The notes beneath the pieces are model-generated. The model made no database searches. It had not been told where the DNA came from and saw only the letters and a program-made list of their open reading frames with translations. A DNA stretch of 64,000 bases, taken from NCBI RefSeq assembly GCF_025717045.1, contig NZ_JAOVZN010000002.1, positions 1-64,000 on the forward strand, read 5' to 3'. The translations under genes and the position numbers were made by a program. The stretch's first letter is position 1. Every line of letters begins with the position of its first letter. This stretch comes from Flavobacterium sp. SH_e (GTDB lineage Bacteria; Bacteroidota; Bacteroidia; Flavobacteriales; Flavobacteriaceae). Below, in pieces: positions 23,878 through 32,649 of the stretch.

Positions 23878-24936
23878 CTAGTAACGGTAAACAAAAGCAT
23901 TAATATTCATTCCAGCTCCAACCGAAGCAAAAATAAGAACATCGCCTTTATTGATTTCGTGGCCTTCGACTTTTTTCTGAAGAATTAAATCGTATAAAGT
24001 AGGGACGGTTGCAACACTGCTGTTTCCTAAATCATGAATACTCATTGGCATAATGTCTTTTGGTGACGTTTTATCGTAAAGTTTATAGAAACGCTCTATA
24101 ATAGCTTCGTCCATTTTTTCGTTAGCTTGGTGAATCAGGATCTTTTTTACATCGTCGATTCCGATGCCGCTTTGATCTAAACAGCTTTTCATTGCTAAAG
24201 GAACGTTGCTTAAAGCAAATTCGTAAATTTTACGACCGTACATTTTGATGTATTTAATATCTGGATCTAACTCTGGATTGTATGATTTTCCGAAGAAAAG
24301 ATAATTTGCTTCATCATTTGCGTAAGTGGCACTTTCATAAGACAATAATCCAGATTCATCAGAAGAAGCTTCTAAAATAGAAACTCCAGCTCCGTCAGAA
24401 TAAATCATTGAATCACGATCGTGATCATCGACAACTCTAGATAAAGTTTCGGCTCCAATTACCATTACTCTTTTTGCCATTCCAGATTTGATGAAAGCAT
24501 TGGCTTGAAGAACACCTTCGATCCATCCTGGACATCCGAAAAGAATGTCATAAGCCACACACTTGGGATTTCTGATTCCTAATTTGTTTTTAACACGTGT
24601 AGCCAAACTTGGTAAAATATCAGTTTGGTGCGTTCCTGTTTTTACATCGCCAAAGTTGTGAGCGAAAATAATATAGTCTAAAGTTTCGGCATCGATTCCT
24701 GCATTTGCAATTGCTTTTTGAGCAGCAAAAAAAGCTAGATCGGATGCTGTGTATTGTGGTTCGGCATAACGGCGATTTTCAATTCCAGTAATACCTTTAA
24801 ATTTTTTAATAACGACTTCGTTCGGATAACCAAAAGGAGTTCCATCCTCATTTAAAAAAACATGTTTGTCAAAATCTGTGTTTTTTACTTCTAAATTAGG
24901 AATATAACTCCCAATACCAATAATTTTTATTTTCAT
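23878..24936 (-). CDS. 3-oxoacyl-ACP synthase III family protein (KAS III)
   Basis: This 352-aa thiolase-fold condensing enzyme has the nucleophile Cys135 in DILFGCPGWIEG, the His in ILIHQANEKMDEAI and the Asn in DLGNSSVATVPTLYDLIL, so the Cys-His-Asn triad is complete. FabH starts fatty acid synthesis from acetyl-CoA and malonyl-ACP. This member is longer than E. coli FabH (317 aa) and has a distinctive N-terminal FLNEDGTPFGYPNE insert. It may therefore be a second-type KAS III with another primer, such as branched acyl-CoA or an aryl polyene/flexirubin role. No partner genes are adjacent. Confidence 0.9.
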   Translation of the reverse strand: MKIKIIGIGSYIPNLEVKNTDFDKHVFLNEDGTPFGYPNEVVIKKFKGITGIENRRYAEPQYTASDLAFFAAQKAIANAGIDAETLDYIIFAHNFGDVKTGTHQTDILPSLATRVKNKLGIRNPKCVAYDILFGCPGWIEGVLQANAFIKSGMAKRVMVIGAETLSRVVDDHDRDSMIYSDGAGVSILEASSDESGLLSYESATYANDEANYLFFGKSYNPELDPDIKYIKMYGRKIYEFALSNVPLAMKSCLDQSGIGIDDVKKILIHQANEKMDEAIIERFYKLYDKTSPKDIMPMSIHDLGNSSVATVPTLYDLILQKKVEGHEINKGDVLIFASVGAGMNINAFVYRY

Positions 24937-25282
24937 TTTTCCCTTAATTATCCGATAAATTTAGCGCTAATGTATAAATAATATTATGATAACTATCATA
25001 AAAAATAGTATGCATGCATATAATTATGAAATAACTATTTTTCGGTTGATATATTGTTTTTTTTCTAATGATTTTTTAATATTTACTAGATTTCAAACGA
25101 TTGAAGGAGATTCCGAGAGTAAAGTTTTTTTGCTTTTATTTCAAATTTATGACGATAATTTCACAAAAGATTATCAGAAAGTTATGTTTCTTTAAATCAG
25201 ATTTCTTCTTTGTTGTTTTGTTCAAAAAGTTTCAAGTTTCAGGTTATGCTAAAACCTGACACACGAAACTTGAAACAAAAAT
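24937..25282. other. Intergenic region before gcvP terminator, with TTTCAAG word repeat
   Basis: A stretch of about 350 nt without a convincing gene. A 69-aa frame at 24986-25195 has no motif and biased composition and was not called. At 25229-25276 the words TTTCAAG, TTTCAGG and, inverted, ACCTGACACACGAAACTTG form a hairpin of the same type as at 49101-49172. Confidence 0.6.
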
Positions 25283-25316
25283 AAACCCGACAGATTTTTG
25301 TAATCTGTCGGGTTTG
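25283..25316. terminator. Terminator of gcvP
   Basis: AAACCCGACAGATT (25283-25296) / AATCTGTCGGGTTT (25302-25315), a perfect 14-bp stem with a 5-nt loop. Confidence 0.85.
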
Positions 25317-25340
25317 AATATGTATAAGAAAACTTATTTC

Positions 25341-28190
25341 TTAGTTTTCTATATAAGCTTCAATAGGAGCACAGCTACATACTAAATTTCTGTCACCATA
25401 AGCGTCATCTACACGACGAACAGATGGCCAGAATTTATTTTCAGCAATGTATGCTAATGGGTAAGCCGCTTTTTCTCTAGTATAAGGGAAATCCCAAGAA
25501 TCTGTAGTTAACATTGCTAATGTGTGAGGTGCATTTTTCAATACATTGTTTTTATCATCAGCAGTTGCAGCTTCAATTTCTTTTCTGATTGAGATAAGCG
25601 CATCACAAAAACGATCTAACTCCGCTAAATCTTCAGATTCTGTAGGTTCGATCATTAAAGTTCCCGCAACTGGGAAAGAAACCGTAGGAGCGTGGAAACC
25701 GTAATCCATTAAACGTTTTGCGATATCACCAACTTCGATTCCGTTTTCTTTAAATGCACGGCAATCTAAGATCATTTCGTGAGCTGCTCTTCCGCATTCT
25801 CCAGTATAAAGAATTGGATAGTGTCCTTCGAAACGTGCTTTCATGTAGTTTGCGTTTAAGATCGCGTGCTCTGTAGCGCTTTTTAATCCTTCAGCTCCCA
25901 TCATTGTGATGTAACCGTAAGAAATTAAACAAACTAAAGCAGATCCGTAAGGCGCAGATGAAATAGCAGTAATTGCTTGTTCACCACCAACTTTTAAGAT
26001 TGGGTTTGTTGGTAAGAACGGAACTAATTTTTCGTTTACACAAATTGGTCCAACACCAGGTCCACCACCACCGTGAGGAATAGCGAATGTTTTGTGTAAG
26101 TTTAAGTGGCAAACGTCAGCACCAATTGTAGCAGGATTTGTTAATCCAACTTGCGCGTTCATGTTTGCACCATCCATATATACTAACCCGCCATTATCGT
26201 GGATTAATTTTGTGATTTCAATAATTGAAGATTCGAAAACCCCGTGAGTAGAAGGATACGTTACCATTAAGCAAGATAAGTCATCTTTGTGCTCAATCGC
26301 TTTTTCTCTTAAATCTTCTACGTCAATATTTCCTTCTGGAGTAGTTTTCGTAACAATGATTTTCATTCCTGCCATCGCAGCAGAAGCAGGGTTTGTTCCG
26401 TGAGCTGATGAAGGAATCAAACATACATTACGGTGACCTTCGTTTCTTGACATATGGTAAGCACGAATCGCCATTAAACCAGCATATTCTCCTTGAGCAC
26501 CTGAGTTTGGCTGTAAAGTAGTTCCAGCAAATCCAGTAATTACATTTAATTGTTGCTCTAATTTTTTAAGCATTGTAAGGTAACCTTCTACTTGGTCAAC
26601 TGGAGCAAACGGGTGAATGCTGTTCCAGTTTGGCATAGAAAGAGGCAACATTTCTGAAGCTGCGTTTAATTTCATTGTACAAGAACCTAATGAGATCATT
26701 GAGTGATTCAATGATAAATCTTTACGCTCTAATTTTTTAATGTAACGCATCAACTGACTTTCTGAATGATGATTGTTGAAAACATCATGCGTTAAGAAAG
26801 ATGACGTTCTTTCTAATGAAGCTGGTAATTGACTAGCTTCACTTAATTCAGAAACCTTAACAGTTTCTTTTCCTAAAGCTTCAGCAAAAATCGCAACGAT
26901 TTGATTGATATCAGCAACAGAAGTTGTTTCGTTTAACGAAATCGAAACTGAATCAGCATCAGGATAGAAGAAGTTTACTTTGCTTTTCTCAGCAACTGCT
27001 TTTACTTTTTGAGCATCAGCTTTTACTAAAATAGTATCAAAGTAAGCAGTGTTGGTTTGGTAAACTCCTAATTTATTTAAAGCTTCAGCAGTAGTAACTG
27101 CAGAGGCGTGAACTTTATTTGCAATGTATTTTAATCCTTCTGGTCCGTGGTAAACTGCGTACATTCCAGCCATAACTGCCAATAAAACTTGAGCAGTACA
27201 GATGTTTGAAGTCGCTTTTTCACGTTTGATGTGTTGCTCACGAGTTCCTAAAGCCATACGTAAAGCACGGTTTCCATTTGCATCAACAGAAACACCAATG
27301 ATACGGCCCGGCATAGAACGCTTGTATTCGTCTTTAGTTGCAAAATAAGCAGCATGAGGACCACCGTAACCCATTGGTACACCAAAACGTTGTGTAGTTC
27401 CAACAACAACTGCAGCACCCATTTCTCCTGGAGAAGTTAAAGTTGCTAATGATAAAATATCAGCAGCAAAGGCAACTTTGATTTCGTTTTCTTTTGCTTT
27501 AGCAACAAAAGCACTATAATCGTTTACTTGACCGTATTTTCCTGGATATTGTAAAATCGCTCCGAAAAATTCATTTGAAAAATCAAATGTTTCGTGGTTT
27601 CCAACAACTAATTCAATTCCGATTGGAGTTGAACGTGTTTGTAAAACTGATAAAGTTTGAGGTAAAATTTCTTCAGAAACGAAGAATTTGTGTGTATTGT
27701 TTTTCTTTTGATCTCTTGTACGAACGTCAAATAATAACGCCATAGCTTCTGCAGCAGCAGTTCCTTCATCAAGTAAAGAAGCGTTTGCAATTTCCATTCC
27801 AGTTAACTCGATAACAGTAGTTTGGAAATTTAAAATAGCTTCCAAACGACCTTGAGCAATTTCTGCTTGGTAAGGTGTGTAAGCTGTGTACCATCCTGGG
27901 TTTTCGAAGATATTTCTCTGAATTGGAGCCGGAACGATAGTTGGGTGATAACCTAAACCAATGTATGATTTAAATGTTTTGTTTTTCTTTCCTAATTCGC
28001 GAATATGATTTGCAAATTCGAATTCTGTCATTGCAGGATCTAAATTCAAAGGTGCTTTTAAACGAATATCGTCCGGAAGGGTTTCATAAACAAGTTGTTC
28101 AATCGAATCAACTCCAATAGTTTTCAGCATGTGCTGAAGATCAGTTTCTCTTGGACCAATGTGTCTTAAAGCAAAAGCATCTGTTTTCAT
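25341..28190 (-). CDS. gcvP: Glycine dehydrogenase (decarboxylating), P protein
   Basis: This 949-aa single-chain P protein of the glycine cleavage system decarboxylates glycine with PLP and passes aminomethyl to lipoyl-GcvH. The N-terminal half starts at FALRHIGPRETDLQHMLKTIG. The C-terminal catalytic half has the PLP lysine in HLNLHKTFAIPHGGGGPGVG, near residue 697. The length matches fused P1/P2 enzymes (about 950 aa). gcvT and gcvH are not in the window. It is monocistronic with its own terminator. Very firm. Confidence 0.98.
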   Translation of the reverse strand: MKTDAFALRHIGPRETDLQHMLKTIGVDSIEQLVYETLPDDIRLKAPLNLDPAMTEFEFANHIRELGKKNKTFKSYIGLGYHPTIVPAPIQRNIFENPGWYTAYTPYQAEIAQGRLEAILNFQTTVIELTGMEIANASLLDEGTAAAEAMALLFDVRTRDQKKNNTHKFFVSEEILPQTLSVLQTRSTPIGIELVVGNHETFDFSNEFFGAILQYPGKYGQVNDYSAFVAKAKENEIKVAFAADILSLATLTSPGEMGAAVVVGTTQRFGVPMGYGGPHAAYFATKDEYKRSMPGRIIGVSVDANGNRALRMALGTREQHIKREKATSNICTAQVLLAVMAGMYAVYHGPEGLKYIANKVHASAVTTAEALNKLGVYQTNTAYFDTILVKADAQKVKAVAEKSKVNFFYPDADSVSISLNETTSVADINQIVAIFAEALGKETVKVSELSEASQLPASLERTSSFLTHDVFNNHHSESQLMRYIKKLERKDLSLNHSMISLGSCTMKLNAASEMLPLSMPNWNSIHPFAPVDQVEGYLTMLKKLEQQLNVITGFAGTTLQPNSGAQGEYAGLMAIRAYHMSRNEGHRNVCLIPSSAHGTNPASAAMAGMKIIVTKTTPEGNIDVEDLREKAIEHKDDLSCLMVTYPSTHGVFESSIIEITKLIHDNGGLVYMDGANMNAQVGLTNPATIGADVCHLNLHKTFAIPHGGGGPGVGPICVNEKLVPFLPTNPILKVGGEQAITAISSAPYGSALVCLISYGYITMMGAEGLKSATEHAILNANYMKARFEGHYPILYTGECGRAAHEMILDCRAFKENGIEVGDIAKRLMDYGFHAPTVSFPVAGTLMIEPTESEDLAELDRFCDALISIRKEIEAATADDKNNVLKNAPHTLAMLTTDSWDFPYTREKAAYPLAYIAENKFWPSVRRVDDAYGDRNLVCSCAPIEAYIEN

Positions 28191-28352
28191 GTAGCTATCT
28201 AATGTTTTAAATAATGTGATTCTGCTCGATTATAGTGCGCGAATAACATTTAAAAGTAAATGTGTTGTTTTTTTGTGGCGCAAAATTAAGTATTATTAAT
28301 AATTTAATGGGTATTTTTAACTTCAATTTTTATCAAATTTCTAACTAAAGAG

Positions 28353-28380
28353 TTGATTTGTTACCAATTGATTAGATTTG
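28353..28380 (+). promoter_or_regulatory. Promoter placed directly at a start codon
   Basis: TTG (28353-28355), 17 nt, TAGATTTG (28373-28380), a full match to TAnnTTTG ending exactly 4 nt before the ATG at 28385. The transcript would begin at the ATG. Confidence 0.5.
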
Positions 28381-28384
28381 AGGC

Positions 28385-29197
28385 ATGAAACTTCTAAAAC
28401 AAATTTTCGATTTTTATTTAAACAGCAGTATTCACGTGGCTTTGTCATGCTATGCATTGGTGCATATTACATTTCATGTGTTTCATATTCAGTATGATGA
28501 GCCAATGGCGCTTTTTGTTTTTTTTGGAACAATTGTAGGATATAATTTCGTAAAATATGATGCGCTGGTTCGCGTAAAGAAAAATCCGATTGGTACTCAG
28601 CTAAAAATTATTGCTGTTTTAAGTTTTATTTCGGTCGTTTTAGTCGGTTATTATTTTTTCCATTTAAAGAGAATTACGCAAATAGTCTCAGTCGGAATTT
28701 TTGCCATAACGGCGCTTTATACTTTACCTTTTTTTCCAAACAGAAAAAATGCCCGAAACTGGGCAGGTGTAAAAATTTATATTGTCGCACTTTGTTGGGT
28801 TGGAGCAACTTTAGTTTTACCATTAATAAATGCTGAAATTCCGTTTACCACAGATTTTTTCATTAAATGCATTCAGCGTTTTGTACTGGTTTTTGTTTTG
28901 ATTTTAGTTTTCGAAATCATCGATTTAGCCAACGACGATCCACATTTACAAACCGTTCCGCAGACGATTGGAGTAAAAAGAACTAAGATTTTAGGACTTT
29001 CGCTTTTAGTTCCGTTTTGGTTTCTGGAAGTTTTTATTTCAACTTTCAATTTTCATGATGCGATCATAAATCTGATTATGGTCATTATGCTAATGTTATT
29101 CATCATTTTTGCCAATCCAAACCGTTCCAAATATTATACTTCTTTTTGGGTAGAAAGCGTTCCGATTTTTTGGTGGCTGATGGTTATGTTTTTATGA
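28385..29197 (+). CDS. UbiA-like multi-pass membrane protein
   Basis: This 270-aa protein has about eight or nine transmembrane segments. Between segments it has polar motifs GYNFVKYDALVR and FEIIDLANDDP at positions comparable to the two Asp-rich motifs of UbiA prenyltransferases, but neither is a full NDxxDxxxD. It could be a divergent UbiA-type transferase or an inactive relative conserved in Flavobacteriia. It is monocistronic, behind a promoter whose -7 box ends 4 nt before the ATG. Confidence 0.65.
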   Translation: MKLLKQIFDFYLNSSIHVALSCYALVHITFHVFHIQYDEPMALFVFFGTIVGYNFVKYDALVRVKKNPIGTQLKIIAVLSFISVVLVGYYFFHLKRITQIVSVGIFAITALYTLPFFPNRKNARNWAGVKIYIVALCWVGATLVLPLINAEIPFTTDFFIKCIQRFVLVFVLILVFEIIDLANDDPHLQTVPQTIGVKRTKILGLSLLVPFWFLEVFISTFNFHDAIINLIMVIMLMLFIIFANPNRSKYYTSFWVESVPIFWWLMVMFL

Positions 29198-29234
29198 TAT
29201 CTTTTATTAAGCTCCAGATTCCTACACAACGTTT

Positions 29235-29371
29235 CCCGCGGTTGAAACCGCGGGCTATATTTGAAATTAGAATTTAAAAAAAAGTATCCAATTAGGGCTT
29301 TAGCTAAACTTTGTCTTTTGGTTAAAGCCAGCAATATTCTATTCTATTTCTCCTCCGGCTAAAGCTGGAGG
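29235..29371. repeat. Three palindromes in one intergenic gap
   Basis: CCCGCGGTT / AACCGCGGG (29235-29254), GGCTTTAGC... / GGTTAAAGCC (29296-29329) and CCTCCGGCTAAAGCTGGAGG (29352-29371) follow one another between convergent genes. The gap 29198-29448 has no gene. The TCTGCTCAAATCTACGGA stretch behind them (29402-29419) also resembles a common Flavobacterium repeat, from memory. Confidence 0.75.
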
Positions 29372-29448
29372 CAAATTAATTTCAAAATTATCTTTTTTGA
29401 GATCTGCTCAAATCTACGGAATCTGCATGAAATAAATTCAAAGAACTA

Positions 29449-29904
29449 TCAATTGTTGTTTTCCGAAACCTCTTTCAAAACTTTATTTCTTTCTAAAAGA
29501 AAATTAGTAAGATGCTTTTCTAAAAACAAAATATCAAAAAGTTCCCCGAATATTCCAAACGGAGTTTCATATTGCAATTTGTCTTTCATAATTGTAACGC
29601 CATTTTCTTCTTCAAAAAAATGTTTATGTTTGAATGATTTGAATTTTCCTTTTTCCATTTCATCTACAAAATAATCATAGAGATTCATTGCTGTAATTCG
29701 GCTTTTGTGAGTGATGTAAAATCCGAAATGTTTGCCACGCCAAGTCACCGTTTCATTTAAATTTATTAAACCAGAAGTTACGCCGTCAATTGCTTTTTCT
29801 TTTATAGGACTTGCTGATTGTTGGTGAATATCGATGTTTCTTGAAGCGTCGAAAACGATTTGTTTTGGTGCGTTTATTTTTGTTGTAAGGTTTATTGTTG
29901 CCAT
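29449..29904 (-). CDS. SRPBCC family (START/Bet v1-like) protein
   Basis: This 151-aa cytosolic protein begins ATINLTTKINAPKQIVFDASRNIDIHQ, the usual start of a cyclase/dehydrase-type helix-grip domain. It continues with LNETVTWRGKHFGFYITHKSRI and DKLQYETPFGIFGELFD. These domains bind hydrophobic ligands. In Flavobacteriia such genes are often neighbours of TIGR01777 epimerases, as here, which suggests one pathway. It is separated from the epimerase gene by a long palindromic repeat. Confidence 0.85.
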   Translation of the reverse strand: MATINLTTKINAPKQIVFDASRNIDIHQQSASPIKEKAIDGVTSGLINLNETVTWRGKHFGFYITHKSRITAMNLYDYFVDEMEKGKFKSFKHKHFFEEENGVTIMKDKLQYETPFGIFGELFDILFLEKHLTNFLLERNKVLKEVSENNN

Positions 29905-29930
29905 AATTTGGATTCAGTTTACTACAATCT

Positions 29931-30030
29931 TGTCATTTCGACTAAGGAGAAATCACACACAGAATTCGACAAAGATTAGCGATTTTGATTGCGGAGTTTC
30001 TACTGTGATTTCTCCTTCGTCGAAATGACA
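29931..30030. repeat. Long palindromic element, copy B (27-nt arms, conserved loop)
   Basis: The arms 29931-29957 / 30004-30030 begin TGTCATTTCGAC and end AAATCACA, with one mismatch, and enclose a 46-nt loop. The loop holds CGACAAAGATT and TTGCGGAGTTTCT, matching the loop of the element at 12791-12888 although the arms differ. Confidence 0.85.
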
Positions 30031-30038
30031 CAAAATGC

Positions 30039-30944
30039 TTAAATTAAAATTTTTAGAGCTTTTTCTAAAGTGGCAAACTTAAACTGAAACCCATTTTCCA
30101 AAAGTCGTTTCGGAACTACGTTTCGGCTTTTTAAAACCAATTCCGTTTCTGTACGAATAAAGAAAGATCCAATTTCTAGAAAGAATTTATTCAATGGAAT
30201 TCCGAAGGGAAAGCCAACAGTTTTTCTAAGTTTTTGCATAAAATCTGTATTTCGAATTGGTTCTGGAGAAACAATATTGATAACGCCAGTAATTTCTCTT
30301 TCAATAATAAAATCAATCGCATTGGCAAAATCTTCTTCATGAATCCAACTTATAAACTGATTTCCTTTTCCTTGTTTTCCGCCAAAACCAATTTTTGCCA
30401 AAGTCTTTAACGGAATTAAAGCACCGCCGTTTTTTCCTAAAACGATAGAAGTTCTCAAAGCCGTTTTTATTGTCTTTGGAGTTTCGGTTTTAAAGAATGC
30501 TTTTTCCCAAGAAAGAGCGACATTTATAGAAAAGTCATTTCCAATTTCGCCATCGACTTCGTCCATTTGTTTGTCTAAAGAAAAGCGGTAAATAGTTGCT
30601 GTAGATGAATTCAGCCAATGTTTTGGCGGATTTTGACAATTTAAAACCGCTTTGTTTAGAATTTTTGTGCTTTCAATTCTAGACCAAAGAATTTCTTTTT
30701 TGTTCTTTTTCGTATAACGACAATCAACCGACTTTCCTGCCAGATTAATTAGAACTGTCGCATTTTCTAATTCCTTTTCCCAACCCGAAAAAGTTCTGGC
30801 ATTCCAGTTTACATATTTAATTCCGTCAATTGTTTGTGATTTTCCTCGAGTCAGAATTAAAATTTCTTCGAATTTGTTTTTGAAATGATGGATTAAAACT
30901 TGTCCTAAAAAACCAGTTCCGGCAGCGATTATGAGTTTTTTCAT
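30039..30944 (-). CDS. TIGR01777 family NAD-dependent epimerase-like oxidoreductase
   Basis: This 301-aa extended SDR protein has the cofactor motif AAGTGFLGQVL at the N terminus, the family signatures VNWNARTFSGWEKELENATVLINLAGKSV and SRIESTKIL, and a C-terminal DUF1731-like end (PFGIPLNKFFLE...ELVLKSRNVVPKRLLENGFQF). Substrate unknown. Members often sit with DUF2071, DCC and SRPBCC genes, as in this same-strand cluster. A 16-bp palindrome sits between it and the DCC gene, so it may be only partly co-transcribed. Confidence 0.9.
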   Translation of the reverse strand: MKKLIIAAGTGFLGQVLIHHFKNKFEEILILTRGKSQTIDGIKYVNWNARTFSGWEKELENATVLINLAGKSVDCRYTKKNKKEILWSRIESTKILNKAVLNCQNPPKHWLNSSTATIYRFSLDKQMDEVDGEIGNDFSINVALSWEKAFFKTETPKTIKTALRTSIVLGKNGGALIPLKTLAKIGFGGKQGKGNQFISWIHEEDFANAIDFIIEREITGVINIVSPEPIRNTDFMQKLRKTVGFPFGIPLNKFFLEIGSFFIRTETELVLKSRNVVPKRLLENGFQFKFATLEKALKILI

Positions 30945-30960
30945 TTTGTTGTTGAGTGTT

Positions 30961-30993
30961 AAACCTAACAGGTTTTTAAAACCTGTTAGGTTT
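30961..30993. repeat. AAACCTAACAGGTTTT palindrome, copy 1
   Basis: AAACCTAACAGGTTTT (30961-30976), one T, and AAAACCTGTTAGGTTT (30978-30993). The stem has virtually no loop and is repeated at 52539-52572. It could act as a terminator after the DCC gene. Confidence 0.85.
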
Positions 30994-31001
30994 CCGAGAG
31001 A

Positions 31002-31820
31002 TTAATTAAGAATAAAAATTAAAGCAAGAATTCTGTATAGAATCCAAGTGAAAGATAGATAAAGTGGAAGTTTTAAAATTTTAATTCTTCTAAAATGTTC
31101 TAAAAACATAATGAAAACCGTTAGTCCAAACCATCCTAAAATAATCATTTGCGGAAGCTGAACAATCTGACTTAGAATTAAAATCGGGGTTAAAATTAAA
31201 CTTCCCATCAAAGAAACCGTCATTAAATTTCCAGCATAATTAAGTATAGTCTTTTTATTAAATTTGTAAAGAAATAAACTCTGAAAAACAATTTGTCCAA
31301 AAGCTAAAATAAGTTCTCTTGTAATTGTACCTTTTGGAAAATTCAAAATCAAATTAGAATATCCAACTAAAACGAAAGTGGTTATCGTCAAAGTAAATCC
31401 GATGAACAGGAAACGATATTTGTAATTGAAATCTGGAATGCATTGCAATTTGTTTTCTTCTTTTACATTTCCTGGAATAATTACTTTTCGATTATAAGAA
31501 ACAAAAGAATAGAGCTTTTTTAGAATAAAATGAATTGGTTTTATGGTTGTCACTTTTTCAATTAAGGGAAAAGAAAAACCAACGACTTTTATCAAACTAT
31601 CTATTCCGTAAATTACAGTTTTGTTTTTATTATCTACTAAAGCAATTTCGTTTGGAGCGCGTTTTAAGTCTACAAAATCTTGCTCTTCTGTAGATAATTG
31701 GCAATAAGATTTTCTTCCGTTTTCATCAAGCATTCCGCTTTTTACAAATCCAGTTGTGTACAAACTGCAAAGCGGACAATCTTCATCATAAAGTAAAGTT
31801 TGGTTTTCTAGCGTTTTCAT
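31002..31820 (-). CDS. DCC-family (DUF393) thiol-disulfide oxidoreductase-like membrane protein
   Basis: This 272-aa protein has an N-terminal DCC domain, with the namesake motif YDEDCPLCSLY at about 12-22, a second Cys in KSYCQLS, and RAPNEIALVDNKNKTVIYGIDSL. A C-terminal region with about four to five transmembrane helices follows. DCC domains have a thioredoxin-like fold; the fusion to a membrane tail is frequent in Bacteroidota. It lies 27 nt after the DUF2071 gene, so both are probably one transcript. Enzymatic role unproven. Confidence 0.85.
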   Translation of the reverse strand: MKTLENQTLLYDEDCPLCSLYTTGFVKSGMLDENGRKSYCQLSTEEQDFVDLKRAPNEIALVDNKNKTVIYGIDSLIKVVGFSFPLIEKVTTIKPIHFILKKLYSFVSYNRKVIIPGNVKEENKLQCIPDFNYKYRFLFIGFTLTITTFVLVGYSNLILNFPKGTITRELILAFGQIVFQSLFLYKFNKKTILNYAGNLMTVSLMGSLILTPILILSQIVQLPQMIILGWFGLTVFIMFLEHFRRIKILKLPLYLSFTWILYRILALIFILN

Positions 31821-31847
31821 GATTTTTGGTTTTATGGATGAATAGTT

Positions 31848-32588
31848 TTAAGCGTATAATTTTTCTTCGACAGGAATCAACTCAATTTTTCTTTTGTTTT
31901 TAACGGTAATATCTGAACCTTTTGCAAGGAAAACTGAAGTTGGTTTTTGAGTTTGAAGAAATCCAAAATCGAGTCCATAATTTTTTTCGAAATCAATATC
32001 AATTCGATGATTTAAAACCTCAAATTGTTCCCATCTCGGATGTGTCACTTCATATTCAAAAGTCGTCTCTTCGTTTATTTTTGTGTAGCCGAAATAATGC
32101 TCGGTAATAAATTCTGCCTCAGAATCAATCTCGATTTTGCTTAAATCTTTTTTGGTTTCAATTTCAATTGTGTTCCATTCTTTGTTGTTTTTCCATTGAT
32201 AAATGAAAGTATTGCTGTTTTGGTTATCAATAATTTCATGAGTCATTTTCTGAGTTTCATAATGTTCTTGATACAGAGTGTTTGCAATAAAAGTAATTGC
32301 TTTTTTAGGAACAATTTCTTTAATGAAAACGACACCGCGCTTCCATTCGCCATTTTCAAAACGTTTCACATAAAATCGTAGATTCACTTCTTCAAAATTG
32401 ATATGAAACGGAACTTTCAATCCTAAAACCTTGGTGTTTTTAAACATAAATCCAACTAAACTGACATAACATTTGTTGTTCCAAATATCAATCTCAGTTC
32501 CTGCGGGAAGATATTTTTCTAATATTCTAGCATCGATTTCATAATTGAAAAGTGCTAGATTTTTCCATTCTGCTTTTAAGAAATCCAT
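31848..32588 (-). CDS. DUF2071 (YqjF-like) protein
   Basis: This 246-aa cytosolic protein is of the YqjF/DUF2071 family, which is related to the acetoacetate-decarboxylase fold. It starts with AEWKNLALFNYEIDARILEKYLPAGTEIDIWN and contains YVSLVGFMFKNTKVLGLKVPFH and FEVTHPRWEQFEVLNHRIDIDFEKNYG-type segments. Function is unknown. The palindrome at 32611-32636 ends 23 nt upstream of its ATG and is nearly identical to the one before the GbsR-like regulator gene. It is therefore probably repressed by that regulator. Confidence 0.87.
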   Translation of the reverse strand: MDFLKAEWKNLALFNYEIDARILEKYLPAGTEIDIWNNKCYVSLVGFMFKNTKVLGLKVPFHINFEEVNLRFYVKRFENGEWKRGVVFIKEIVPKKAITFIANTLYQEHYETQKMTHEIIDNQNSNTFIYQWKNNKEWNTIEIETKKDLSKIEIDSEAEFITEHYFGYTKINEETTFEYEVTHPRWEQFEVLNHRIDIDFEKNYGLDFGFLQTQKPTSVFLAKGSDITVKNKRKIELIPVEEKLYA

Positions 32589-32602
32589 GATAATTGTTTT
32601 TT

Positions 32603-32637
32603 AAAGTTTTAAACTTTCAGAAAAAAATGAAAGTTTT
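32603..32637 (-). promoter_or_regulatory. Predicted GbsR operator, copy 2
   Basis: AAACTTTCA (32611-32619), an 8-nt A-rich spacer, and TGAAAGTTT (32628-32636) make a perfect 9-bp inverted repeat preceded by AAGTTTT. The same palindrome, with the same 8-nt spacing, lies before the regulator gene itself. It is upstream of the DUF2071 gene. Confidence 0.75.
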
Positions 32638-32649
32638 GATTAAAATTTT

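Noticed and set aside
24986..25195. 69-aa plus-strand frame
   Set aside because: No motif, very hydrophobic and AT-driven composition, and no conserved start context. Treated as intergenic.
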